Assembly (NCBI RefSeq): GCF_047663525.1
Contig: NC_092603.1
Span: forward strand, 1,508,001 to 1,572,000
Length of the DNA: 64,000 nucleotides
Reading direction: 5' to 3'
Origin: Anas platyrhynchos
Lineage: Eukaryota > Chordata > Aves > Anseriformes > Anatidae
Shown here: one piece after another, positions 34,423 to 44,782 of the stretch
Layout of the letters: each line of letters opens with the position of its first letter
How positions within the stretch are numbered: position 1 is the stretch's first letter
The notes under the pieces: model-generated
Seen by the model: only the letters and a program-made list of their open reading frames with translations
Told to the model about the DNA's origin: nothing
The model's database searches: none
Made by a program: the position numbers and the translations under genes

Positions 34423-35104
34423 TTGCCACAGTTCTGTTGCTGCTGTGCCTTTTTGTGCTCCAGAGGGGGGAACAAAAAGCCCCCACAGGCTGCTCATGCT
34501 CAACACCAGGCACAGAGCAAAGATCAACCCCAACCTAGGAGGCAAAGGTGGCCTGCACTGGCCAGCAGCACACGGTGACCACATCCCTTGCCCTGGGGTC
34601 TGCAAGCAGTGCAAGCAGAGGGGAGAGGAGTGTGGAGAGCTGCTGCAGCCCCTGTGCTGCCCACTGTGGCTCGGGGGCAGGGTGAGACCCGTGGGTGCCA
34701 GCAGGGCTTGTGCCCCAGCACAGGAGTCCTATGCAGGGCAGAGCCCAAAGCACCACAGCTTCCCAAGCTCCACTTCCTTCAAGATTCCCACAGACCCAGT
34801 CCTTTCCAGTGCTTCTCCCCATGCTTCATGGGATGGATTCCACAGCATCCTGCCTTCCCCAACCCCTCCCACAGCATCCAACTCAGAAAGCATCCCAGCC
34901 CTGCAGCATCCTGGTCCCAGAGCATCCAACCACGAGAACAGCTTCGCTGCCCTCCACTGTAGCCGTGCTCCAGCTCAAATCCATCTTCCACTGGACTTTT
35001 CTGCCCTGCCACTTCAAGTTTCCTGTTCTTTTGGAGGTATGCAGCTTCCTTCAATAATGATTTAAAGTATTCACACACTGGGATTTTCCATGTTCAGAAG
35101 TTGA

Positions 35105-35110
35105 TTTATT
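35105..35110 (-). terminator. BGL4 candidate poly(A) signal
   Basis: AATAAA on the minus strand in the conserved 3' flank, about 300 bp past the old B30.2 stop. Confidence 0.45.
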
Positions 35111-35411
35111 CATTTACAAGGAGTATTACGAATTCTTTTACATCTAAATCTCTGCTATACACTTCATGCTTTCACACTCAAAGCCAAGTTCATCACCGAA
35201 GCTAGAATTAGGGTTCCCAAACTTGAAGTAAAAGGGCTGCCTGAAGTCAGTACACCCACCATCTGCCACAGGTCTCAGCGTGGAAGGAGAAACACAGGGC
35301 AGCCCTTGGCCCCACTGCCCTTCATTCCTGCACTGCTCCTGCAGGATGAAGGAGAGGTGATGCAGGAGTGGCTGGAGAAGGGCAGGAGCTCCCCAGGGCT
35401 GGGGACAGGGT

Positions 35412-35741
35412 CTACAGGGTGCTGTCCCTCAGGCACAGCTGGGCATTCGTCCCCAGCCAGAACCAGGGGCGCATGCCCTCCCCTTTCAGGAAGACATCTG
35501 GGAAAGTGAAGATCTTGACCCGATTGTCAGGGTTTATAAAAGACACCTGCCCCTGGGTACAGTCCAGACAGACCCAGAGCCTTGTGGGGACAGGGGACAG
35601 GGCCAAGTGGGTGGGAGGAGATGTGAGAGACGTGAGCTGCCCCTCATTGTACTGCACAACCCAGATCCCTTCTTCAGGGCTCATGTTGATCTCCCCCTTC
35701 CTCTTCACCGATGCCCTGGCCACCCCCACAGCCAAAACTGA
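35412..35741 (-). pseudogene. BGL4 B30.2 second half
   Basis: It begins just after WEVEVEGKKGK and runs through AVGVARASVKRKG, EGIWVVQY, LWVCLDCTQGQVSFIN and RPWFWLG to LCLRDSTL and TAG (35412-35414). It has no splice acceptor of its own in the expected place. Confidence 0.85.
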
Positions 35742-38700
35742 TTACTTTCCCTTCTTCCCCTCTACTTCCACCTCCCAGAATGCACACCTACCTGTATTAT
35801 GAGACAGCAGAAAATTTCTCTGTGCTGGAAGGAGAGGGGAGAGCTGGTCACAGCCCATGGCTGGTGCCCAGTGGGTGTGGGCAGGGTGAGGGGCCAGCCC
35901 TGGGCTTCTCTGTCCCAGCTGCCCACCCTCCCCTGCGCATTGCCTTGACATTGCCCTTGGGTTGAAGCTCAAGAACACTCACCCTGCTCTGCAGCTTGTT
36001 TCTCTGGAAAAAGAAGCAAAAGCAATGTCTGATGAGAGGGGAGAGCTTCTCGCCCCATGCCTGAACCCCAAACTGCTTTGTTATGGTGCAGGATACTCAC
36101 TGAGCTTTGCATCTTTTTTCTCTGCCAAACAAAAGCAAAAAGAAAGCGTGATGGAAAAGGACATCTTGCCTTCTCAAAATGCCCACTGGTAAAACCCAAA
36201 GGCCTTCATTTGGGGGAGGGATGGGCACTCACCCAGCTCTGCAGTTAGATCCTCTGCAAAAGAAAAGCAAAAACACTTGGTGAGAGAGTACAGATTCTCA
36301 TCACATGACAAGAACTCATTTTCTTTGGGTTTGGGGCCAGACACTCACTCAGTCTTGCAGATTGGTGCACTAGAAATGAGAAGAAAATCATGGTGAGAAG
36401 GAACAGCCTCCCATCCCATTGCGATGACCCCAGATACTTTCAGATGCAGATGGTGACTTACCCAGCCTTACATTCTTTTCCTCTGCAAAAGAAAGGGAAA
36501 AGCAATGCATGATCAGAGGAGAAAGCTTCTCCTCCCATAGCTTCCATTGGAAGACATGAAGTTCTTTCTGTTGGGGAGGGACACTCACCTAGGTCTGTAG
36601 ACAGTTCCGCTGCAAAAGGAAAGCAAAGAAAAGCATGATCAGAGGGGACAGCTTCTCATCCCATGGCTGCTTCCATGGGAAGACCCCATGTTCCTTCATT
36701 TTGGGGAGGGACACTCACCCAGCCTTTTATTTTTTTGTTCTGGAAAAGAAAGGCAAAATCAATGCATGATCAGAAAGGACAGCTTCTTGTCATATGCCTG
36801 CTCCCATGGCTACGCCCCCAAATTTATTTTTCTAGGAAGTGGCCAAATATAACTTTGCTCCCAAAGGAGGGACCAGACTAATAGTGAGTGAAGTTCATCT
36901 GGGAGCATGGTTTGTGCAAGCAGAACAACCAGCACACAATCTTGTGTAGCTTTCAGTACGATGCCACCAAAAGACAACTGGAAGTGAATGTGGACATATA
37001 GAGGACGTCCCTGTCCCAGAAGCATCAGTGCCAAGTGGGACAACCCTGCAGTTCGCTTCCCGTCCCCACCTTGATCCCTGTTCCCTTCAGCCATCCCGGC
37101 CGTGTCCCGTGCCCAGGGCAGCCCCAGCCCCAGCACTCCCCACTCCCCTGTCAAGGTGAGGGGCCTGCCTAGGGCTGCTCTGACCCAGTTGCCTACCCTC
37201 CCCTGAACATCGTCTTCGTGTTTCTGAGTACACTCACCCAGCTCTGCTGCTTGTTCCTCTGAAGAAAAGAAAAAAAGAGGGAGAGAGGAAAGAAATGTCT
37301 GATGAGAGGGGAGAGCTTCTCATTCCATCGCTGGACCCCATACTGTTTGTTGTGGTGCAGGATACTCACCGAGTTCTGTATGCTTCCTCACTGTCAAACA
37401 AAAGCAGAAAGAATGCATGACAGAAAGGGACAACTTCCCATCCCACACTGCCCACCAATAGGGCCCAAATTCCTTCATTTTGGGGAGGGACACTCACCCA
37501 GCTCTGCAGTTAGTTCCTCTGAATAAGAAAAGCAAAAATACTTGGTGAGAGAGTACAGATTCTCATTACATGATTAGAACCCATTTTCTTTGGGTTCGGG
37601 GACAGAGACTCACGCAGTCTTGCAGATTGGCGCTCTACAAATGAGAAGAATATCACGGTGAGAGGAAACATCTTCCAATAGCATTGCGACACCTCAAATG
37701 CCTTCAGCTTTTAATGGAGACTTACCAGCGTTTGCACGGCATTCATCTGGAAAAGAAAGAGAAAATCCTTGGAGTGCTCTGTCCCAGCTGCCCACCCTCC
37801 CCTAAGTATCACCTTGGCCTTGCCCTGGGGCCCAAGCACATGGACACTCACCCAACTCTGCTGTTTGATCCACTGGAAGAGGAAAGCAAAAGCAAAGCAG
37901 GATAAGAAGGGAGAACTTTTCATCTGACTGATGCTTATGGGAGAACATTGGGTTTACGAATGCAGATTTACATATGCGTAGGGATATGGTTTAGTGGGGA
38001 CTGTTAGTGTTAGGTTAGAGGTTGGACTCGATGATCTTGAGGTCTCTTCCAACCTAGAAATTCTGTGTGTGTGTGTGATAACTTTCCAACTTTTTTAATG
38101 GTAAGGAAAAAAAAAAACTCAAAGTGTGACCAGAAGGCAGTGCTTCACATTCCATGGCTACTCCCATAGCTAGACCCTTAAATATTTTTCTGAGATGAGT
38201 GGGCACAGAGCACATTCCTCCGAGTTTGGGAGGAACCAGACTAACAGGGAGCAAGGACCACGTTTGAGCAAGGCTTGTGCGTGTGGAGCAGTAAGGACAG
38301 ACACTTGTGCAGCTCTCTGCACCGTGCCACCAAAACGCAAGGGGAAGGGAATGGGAATGGGTGGATGACATCCCTGTCCAAGAAGCGTCAGTGCAGAGTA
38401 GGGCAGCCCCGGAGCACGCTCCCTGTCCCCACCTTGATCCCCATTCCCTTCAGCCATCCCAGCTGTGTCCCGTGCCCAGGGTAGCCCCAGCCACAGCACT
38501 CCCTGCTCTCCTGTCAGGGTGAGGGTCCAGCCCTGGGCTGCTCTGTCGCAGCTGCCCACCCTCCCCTGCACATTGCCTTGGTGTTGCCCTGGGGCTCAAG
38601 GACGGGGACACTCACCCAGATCTGCAGCTTGTTTCTCTGAAATGGAAAGCAAAAATAGTGTCTGATCAGAAGGAAGAGCTTTTCAGCCCATGGATAGACT

Positions 38701-41527
38701 TTGAACACGTCATGAGTGGGAAATGACCAAATTGCACCCAGATTGGGAGAAACCTGACTAACAGTCAGCCAGAAGCAGCTTTAAGCAAGGCTGTGCACGT
38801 GGAGCAGTAAGGACAGACACTTGTGCAGCTCTCTGCACCATGCCACCAAAACACAAGTGGAAGTGAATGGGGATGGGTGGAGGACGTCCCTGTCCCAGAA
38901 GTCTCAGTGCAGAGCGGGGCAGACCCGCAGCTCGCTCCCCGTCACCACCTTGATCCCCCTTCCTTTCAGCCATCCCGGCCATGTCCCATGCCCAGGGCAG
39001 CCCCAGCCCCAGCACTCCCCACTCCCACCCCAGGCTCCAGCTGCTCCTGCAGCACCCCCGAGCCACCAGCACACAAGCCCCCAGAGCCCACCCAGACCAG
39101 GCCCTCCCGCAGGGACACCACTTCCCCAGGGGCTGGGGGCAGGGACTGCAAGGACTCACCCAGCTCTCGGCTCTGTGCCGCTGAAAAGCAAAGGCGGAGG
39201 AAGAGGTGGTGAGCAGAGCAGCTTGGTTGCTGGGTGGGAACATGTGCAGGGGGGCTGCGCCTTGCCACCAGCCCCACGCTGCAGCCACGCTCCCTGGCCT
39301 CCCACCCAAGACGATGCTAAGGCCTTTGGCATCCCCAGGAGAACATTCCCTTCCTCCTCCTACACACCTCCCTGGACCAGGGCTCAGCCCCGCTCCAGAC
39401 CCAGGGGTGTCCCTGCAGAACACCTCCCTCCGCTCCATCCCTGCGCTGCCAGCTTACCTTGCTTTCGAAAGAGATAAACACCGAGGCCAATGGACACAGC
39501 CAAAAGCACAAGGACCACAGCCAGAGCCACCTTCCAGGGCTGGGCGTTGTTGAAGAAAGGAGCTGAGAAAAGGCACCAGGAAATGGGCTGTGTTTACATG
39601 CATGTGGATGGAAAAGCAAGTTCCAGACTTCTCTCGGCTCAGGACAAGTGCAGGGGCCAGGAACACCTCCCCATGGCTGTGCCATTTGTACCTGCGATGT
39701 GCAGCAACGATTCTCATTCCTGTTGCAGGCGGCTGCTCCTGACCATGCAGGACAAGGGCCCCTCCACGCTCCCGGTCACGATGATGGCGCCTTCGATTTC
39801 AAAGAGCCCCTCCTGGTCCTGGGAATGTGTCTGGGAGACCGAGGGCAGGTGCTGCCCGCGAGCATCCCTCCACAGCAGCTGCGGCAGCGGGTACCAGCCG
39901 GCCGATTGACACAGCACCCGGACGCCTCCGGCCTCGTAGCCCCCCAGGGAGAGGTGGGGGTCAGCGCCTGTGGCTGACGGAAGAGCACATGACTGGGGCT
40001 TGACTTGAGGGGGGATTCATTTCAATTCAAAGGCCCCATCTACTCCCGTGCCAATGCAGCCCTGCCCAGCCACTGCCTCAGGGGCTCAGGGACTGGGCAC
40101 TCCACGTACCCAAGTAAACCCCAAACCACCACGGCTGGTGCCAGAACAAGAGAGCAGGTCTGCAGAATGCCAATGCCCCCAAATCGCCCAGAAAACCCAG
40201 GTGCCAAGGTTCAGCACCTCCAGGCAGTGTCTCTGCGCCAAGCTGGGCTGGTTCAAGTAGCCCTGAGAGTTCCAGGCAACATCTCAGGCCTCCCCCAGAA
40301 TGAAAAGCAAAAGCAAGTTGACGTCCAGATGCTCAGAGGTTTCTACCCAGGCACAGTGTTTGTTCCCATGGTTGGCACAGCTGAAGGAGCTGCTCAGCAG
40401 CCTTTGCCCTCAAAGCTTCATGGGGATGGAGTTCAAAGAGGCCACTGAGACTGAATGAAATCATTTGGTTCTTTCTGAATAAAAAGCCTGCAAGGGGCAC
40501 AAGTGTGCTCCTTGCTGGACAAGTGCTCACAGAGAGAGGAGGAGAAGCCCCATCAGACTTAACTTTTTGAGAGGCCTCTTAGATGGCCATGAGGATGGGA
40601 TAGGGTCCTGGGTGGGACTCAGAAACTCAGGGACACCTGTACCATCCCCTGAAAGCCTCACCCCAGCCACTAACCTGACACCTCCAGATGCACCGTTGCT
40701 TCGTCATAAGCAACAGCATCTCCCACAGTGCAGACGTACAGGCCTTCATCCGAGGGTCTCAACCCGGAGATTCGCAAGTGCAGGCTTCCAGCAGAGAGAC
40801 CATCTCTGACCAACTCTGTCCTCCCGGCATATGCCCCCATCTGCTCCCCGTACAGGTCCTCTCCATTGCGGTAGTGGTGCACTGTCTCAGAGATACTGTC
40901 CCGGATCCACCTGACCTCCAAGCTGCGAGCATGCCGGCGAGGGGACAAGTGGCAGGGCAGCACGACATCCTGCCCCACGGTGGCAATGAGAGGTTGGTCT
41001 GGTCCCTCCACTCTGAGCTGGGCTGTGCAATGGAGAAGGGCACAGAGAGGTGGTGAGATTTTGCCATCGTAAATTTAGGGGCAGTGAGTGACAAAGTTCG
41101 AGCTGTGTGTGAGTTGGTGCTTGCTGCGTCCCCCTTGTCCCATTGGAAACCACCAGGGAAACAGGAGAGGGAGAGGGAGGACGTGCAGGAGAAGGAGGTG
41201 TGCTGGGAGTGGGAGCCCTCTCTGCAGCATTCGGGCAGGTGAAGAAGAGACAGAAAGGGCAGCCAAGGCAGCACCCATATTATGTGAAAGAACCAAAGTG
41301 AAAGTGAAACCCAGTGGGGGCCGAGCTGTGGGCTCAAGTCCCCCCTTTCCCACAGCCTCTCCCCTGCCCCACATCAAGTCTGCCAGTCCCAGGGGGGAGA
41401 GCCCCCAGCAGCCCCGCAGGATCCTACCTGAGCCCAGCCGGAGGAGGAGCAGAGTGACGAGGGAAGTCAGGAGGCCCCTGGCATGGTCGGTGAGGCTGGG
41501 GCAGCCACAGCCCCAAGAGAGCCCCAT
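35742..41527 (-). CDS. BGL4: V-C-TM-15 heptads, B30.2 exon beheaded
   Basis: The exons 41428-41527, 40675-41022, 39692-39973, 39458-39562, fifteen 21-bp exons and linker 35792-35824 are all open with good borders. A deletion has joined the intron just after the linker donor to the middle of B30.2 (tgcattctgggaggtgg), removing the acceptor and the PRY half. If the linker donor is not used, the frame runs on through WEVEVEGKKGK and stops at TAA (35742-35744), giving 410 residues: signal, V 34-149, C 150-243, TM 244-278, heptads 279-383, linker, short tail. The remaining SPRY half (35412-35741) is in the same frame behind that stop. It may be a B30.2-less receptor or a dying gene. Confidence 0.75.
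35983..39180 (-). CDS. BGL4 array of fifteen 21-bp heptad exons
   Basis: The left coordinates in transcript order are 39160, 38616, 37852, 37726, 37614, 37498, 37370, 37238, 36719, 36589, 36462, 36349, 36233, 36101 and 35983. All are open in phase 1. The exon at 38616 has no counterpart at that position in BGL1, 2 or 5. A CR1 3' end occupies the place of the dead exon seen at 19529 in BGL2. The linker exon 35792-35824 encodes AQRNFLLSHNT. Confidence 0.85.
37972..38081 (+). mobile_element. CR1 LINE 3' end, plus orientation, in a BGL4 intron
   Basis: About 110 bp: gggatatggtttagtgggga, then gatgatcttgaggtctcttc, ending in a (TG)n-like tail. BGL5 at about 47780 is the uninterrupted equivalent. 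Confidence 0.8.
39458..39562 (-). CDS. BGL4 transmembrane exon
   Basis: APFFNNAQPWKVALAVVLVL and onward to FRKQ, 35 codons with intact borders. Confidence 0.87.
39692..39973 (-). CDS. BGL4 IgC-like exon
   Basis: An open 94-codon domain with VLCQSAGWYPLPQLLWRD and GLFEIEGAIIVTGS. The codon after the first Cys is Gln where the others have Arg. The V-C intron (39974-40674) is 701 bp without a gene. Confidence 0.87.
40675..41022 (-). CDS. BGL4 IgV exon
   Basis: An open 116-codon V-set with VVLPC, VRWIR and YVC in place. Variant residues include SPRRHARSLEV, RDSISETVHH and VGDAVAYDEATVHLEVSG. Confidence 0.9.
41428..41527 (-). CDS. BGL4 signal peptide exon
   Basis: ATG at 41525-41527; MGLSWGCGCPSLTDHARGLL and a Leu/Val core. 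The donor is GTAGGATCC. Confidence 0.8.
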
Positions 41528-42180
41528 CTGTGCTGCAGCGGGAGCAGGAGCTGGGGTCAGGACCTGAAGGAGAAGAGAGAGGGGACCGAGGGGCTGCAGG
41601 CACCACAGGCAGATGGGGAAGGAATCCCCTTGGGCCCGGGCACAAGGAGCCACAGCCAGCAGCGACTTGGAGAGGGCACAGAGCCTGCGCTTATCATGGG
41701 CTGGGGGACACAGCAGGCAGCCCCCAGGGGTTCTTCTCCAAGGGAGCCTCACCAAGAGAGAGGTCCCTCACTGCACCCAGAAGAGCTGCAGAAAGCACAA
41801 GGCTACGCCCAGGTTCCCTAACCTTTGCCCAACTCCTGGCAGCAATAACCCTCTGGGAGCAATTTTCCCCCTTAGTTGATTGGAGGAAATGGCTCCAGAG
41901 CAGAGAGGGATTGGAGGCTGCAGGGTATGGGGAGCAACTGGGTGCAAAGTCCAGTGCTGCCACAGTTCACTTAACATTGTGTGGGCAGAGAGGGATTGGA
42001 GGCTGCAGGGTATGGGGAGCAACTGGGTGCAAAGTCCAGTGCTGCCACAGTTCACTTAACATTGTGCGGGCAAAGAGCATGCCCTGCTCCTGGCTCCAAT
42101 TAAGCAGTCACGGTAGAATGTCAGCTCACATTGGCTGGGATGTTTTTCTAGAGCTTAGGTGGGTAATGAATCTTTACATC
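41528..42180. other. BGL4 5' flank with an 85-bp tandem repeat
   Basis: Conserved upstream sequence runs to about 41862 and then diverges. Two direct copies of an 85-bp sequence (41901-41985 and 41986-42070, starting cagagagggattgg) follow, nearly identical. No gene was seen. Confidence 0.6.
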
Positions 42181-42676
42181 CTCTGGAAGGGAGGTCAGGC
42201 AATATGGGAGGGCTACAGAGAAAAGGTTTGTCTTTATAAGCAAAATATTTGTACGCCCAAAGCTGACTTCACATTGAACCTGGACAGTACTGTGATGGGT
42301 ATTGAAATGGACTTAGAAAAATATTTTAACTCCAAAAGTAGGACCAGAAAAAACATTGGTCTGTTAACTGATGGGGATGGTGTCCTAACAAACAAGGACA
42401 TTGACAACAGAGAGATGTTTAACGCTTTCTTTGCCTTTGTCTTCAACATTGACAATGGGCACTGGGACCTGAGGTGCCATGTGCTGGAGTGTCATGACTG
42501 TGGGAATGATAAACTCCTAGCCAACCCTATATTTTTGTGGGATTTGCTTCTACATGTGGGTGTATACAAGACTATAGGGCCGTATAGGATTAATCCTAGA
42601 TGAATCAGAGAACTGGCAGATGTCATCAGGAAATCTAAATAAATTACTTTTGAAATATCCTTCGGAATCTGGAGAG
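42180..42676 (+). mobile_element. CR1 LINE ORF2 fragment (endonuclease-RT linker), plus strand
   Basis: The plus frame reads KYFNSKSRTRKNIGLLTDGD, then NREMFNAFFAFVFN and, in frame further on, RELADVIRKS, matching the CR1 ORF2 region just before the reverse transcriptase core. It is old and truncated at both ends, and lies in the BGL4-BGL5 interval only. Confidence 0.75.
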
Positions 42677-42985
42677 GTCATAGAATCATAGAGTATCCCG
42701 AGTTGGAAGGGACCCATAAGGATCCAACTGCTGGCACCGCACAGGACTGCCCAAAAGTTTAGACCCTGTGACTAAGTGCACAGTCCAATCACTTCTTAAA
42801 TTCAGGCAGGATTGGTGCAGTGACTGCTTCCCTGGGGAGCCTGTTCCAGTGTGCAACCACCCCCTTCGTGAAGAACCTCTTCCTGATGTCCAGCCTAAAC
42901 TTCCCCTGCTTAACGCCGTTCCCGTGGGTCCTATCACTTGTGTTTACAGAGAACAGGTCACCTGCCTCTCCAAGACCTGGACGGC
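42677..42985 (-). mobile_element. CR1 LINE 3' fragment, minus strand
   Basis: Starts catagaatcatagagtatcc and carries the minus-strand CR1 C-terminus in broken frames. It is the same subfamily as the copies 3' of the other genes but at a different insertion point. Confidence 0.75.
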
Positions 42986-43029
42986 GGTGTGTTTCCCCGA
43001 GCCCTCCATTTGAATAGCTACATCTACAC

Positions 43030-43110
43030 TATGGCCTAGTGGGTGACATTGGTGGTAGAGGGATTGTTGGATCACATGACCTTGGAGGTCTTTTCCAACT
43101 TGAATCTGAT
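43030..43110 (+). mobile_element. CR1 LINE 3' end without the LTR (empty site)
   Basis: Reads cttggaggtcttttccaact straight into tgaatctgatcagctg. The other six intergenic blocks carry an LTR at this exact point, so this is the unoccupied form. Confidence 0.8.
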
Positions 43111-43130
43111 CAGCTGAACTTCTCTGATCA

Positions 43131-44246
43131 GCTGAAGGCTGAGACCACCTGCTGCCTCTGAATGTGGAGATTCCAAGAGCCTGAAGCCTCCTGCGGGCAC
43201 AGCCTCTGCAGAGCCTGTGTGATGGAAGCTGGAAGCTCTTTGGGTGCCCCCAAGGGCAGAGCAATGATCCAGCTGAGACAAGTGGGCACCAGGCACCAGA
43301 TGGGGAAGTGGGGCAGCTGGAGCTTTGGTTCCTCCTAGCTTTGACTAACAGGACCAACACCAAGGAGACGATGGTCTGCTGAAAGACGCCTTCCCAAGCT
43401 GCAAAGCCTCAGGACAGAAAGCACCCAGCAAATGTCACTGCCAGACTCCATCTTCCTGTGCAATACTTCATTTGCCACAGTCTTGCTGCTACATATTGCA
43501 TGGATGTTCTCCAGATGAGGGAACAAAGAGTTCCCTCAGGCTGCAAGAGTCTCTACAGGAACCCTGTGCAGGGCAAAGCCCAAAGCACCAGAGCTCCCCG
43601 AACTCCACCATGTTCAAGGTTCCCACAGACGCAGTCCTTTCCTGTGCTTTTCCCTGTCCTTCATGGGACGGATTTCATGGCATCCTGCCTCCCCCAAGTT
43701 CTCCCACAGCATCCAACTCAGAAAGCATCCCAGCCCCGCAGCATCCTGGCCCCAGAGCATCCAACCACGAGAACAGCTTCGCTGCCCCCCCGAGTAGACA
43801 TGCACTGGCTCAAATCCAGCTTCCACTGGACTTTTCTGCCCTGCCACTTCAAGTTTCCTGTTCCTTTGGGGGTATGCAGCTTCCTTCAATAATGATTTAA
43901 AATATTCACACGCTGGGATTTTCTGTGTTCAGAAGTTGAATTATTTATTTACAAGTAGTATTACTAATTCTTTTACATCTAAATCCATGCTCTATACTTC
44001 ATGCTTTCACACTCAAAGCCAAATTCATCACTGGAGCTAGAAACATGTTTCCCAAAAAGGAAGTAAAAAGGCTGCCTGAAGTCAGTACCCCCACCATCTG
44101 CTGCAGGTCTCAGCATGGAGGGAGAAACACAGGGCAGCCCCTGGCCCCACTGCCCCTCATTCCTGCAGTGCTCCTGCAGGATGAAGGAGAGGTGATGAAG
44201 GAGTGCCTGGAGAAGTGCAGGAGCTCCCCAGGGCTGGGGACAGGGT
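43131..44246 (-). other. BGL5 3' UTR and 3' flank, uninterrupted
   Basis: The same backbone as the other flanks but lacking the minus-strand CR1, and preceded by a CR1 3' end lacking the LTR: the least altered flank in the window. Confidence 0.6.
43944..43949 (-). terminator. BGL5 candidate poly(A) signal
   Basis: AATAAA on the minus strand, about 300 bp after the stop, in the conserved 3' flank. Confidence 0.45.
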
Positions 44247-44782
44247 CTACAGGGTGCTGCCCCTCAGGTGCAGCTGGGCATTTGTCCCCAGACAGAACCA
44301 GGGGCGCATGCTCTCCCCTTTCAGGAAGGCGTCTGTGAAAATGAAGATCTCGACCCCATTGTCAGCATTGATAAAAGACACCTGCCCCTGGGTACAGTCA
44401 AGACAGACCCAGGTCCTCGTGGGGACAGGGGACAGGGCCAAGTGGGTGGGAGGAGATGTGAGAGACGTGAGCTGCCCCTCCTTGTACTGCACAGCCCAGA
44501 TCCCTTCTTCAGGGCTCATGTTGATCTCCCCCTTCCTCTTCACCGATGCCCTGGCCACCCCCACAGCCAAACTTGAACACTTTCCCTTCTCCCCCTCTAC
44601 CTCCACCTCCCAGCAGTGCCTCCCCTCTCTGAACTCCTCACGGCCCAGAACACAGCATCTAGTGTCAAATCTCTCCGGGGTGCTGGGCACCTGCTGCCAT
44701 TTACTTTCCCATCTCACACTGGTCTTTTCCTGAGACAGGACAAGCATGGGATGAGCCGTGCGTGGATCCAGGGTCACCTTCA
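44247..44782 (-). CDS. BGL5 B30.2 exon
   Basis: A full 178-residue domain: KVTLDPRTAHPMLVLSQEKT, GRHCWEVEVEGEKGK, LAVGVARASVKRKG, EGIWAVQYKEG, TWVCLDCTQGQVSFINADNG and RPWFCLG, ending LHLRGSTL with TAG at 44247-44249. It keeps the WEVE form of the SPRY motif. Confidence 0.88.

Larger units (their letters stand above)
33501..35411 (-). other. BGL4 3' UTR and 3' flank around the CR1
   Basis: Same plan as BGL1. No gene seen. Confidence 0.5.

Noticed and set aside
41530-42603. 357-codon plus-strand open frame
   Set aside because: It runs antisense through the BGL4 signal exon, then the 85-bp repeats and finally a CR1 fragment. Only the last part is real coding descent, from a transposon.
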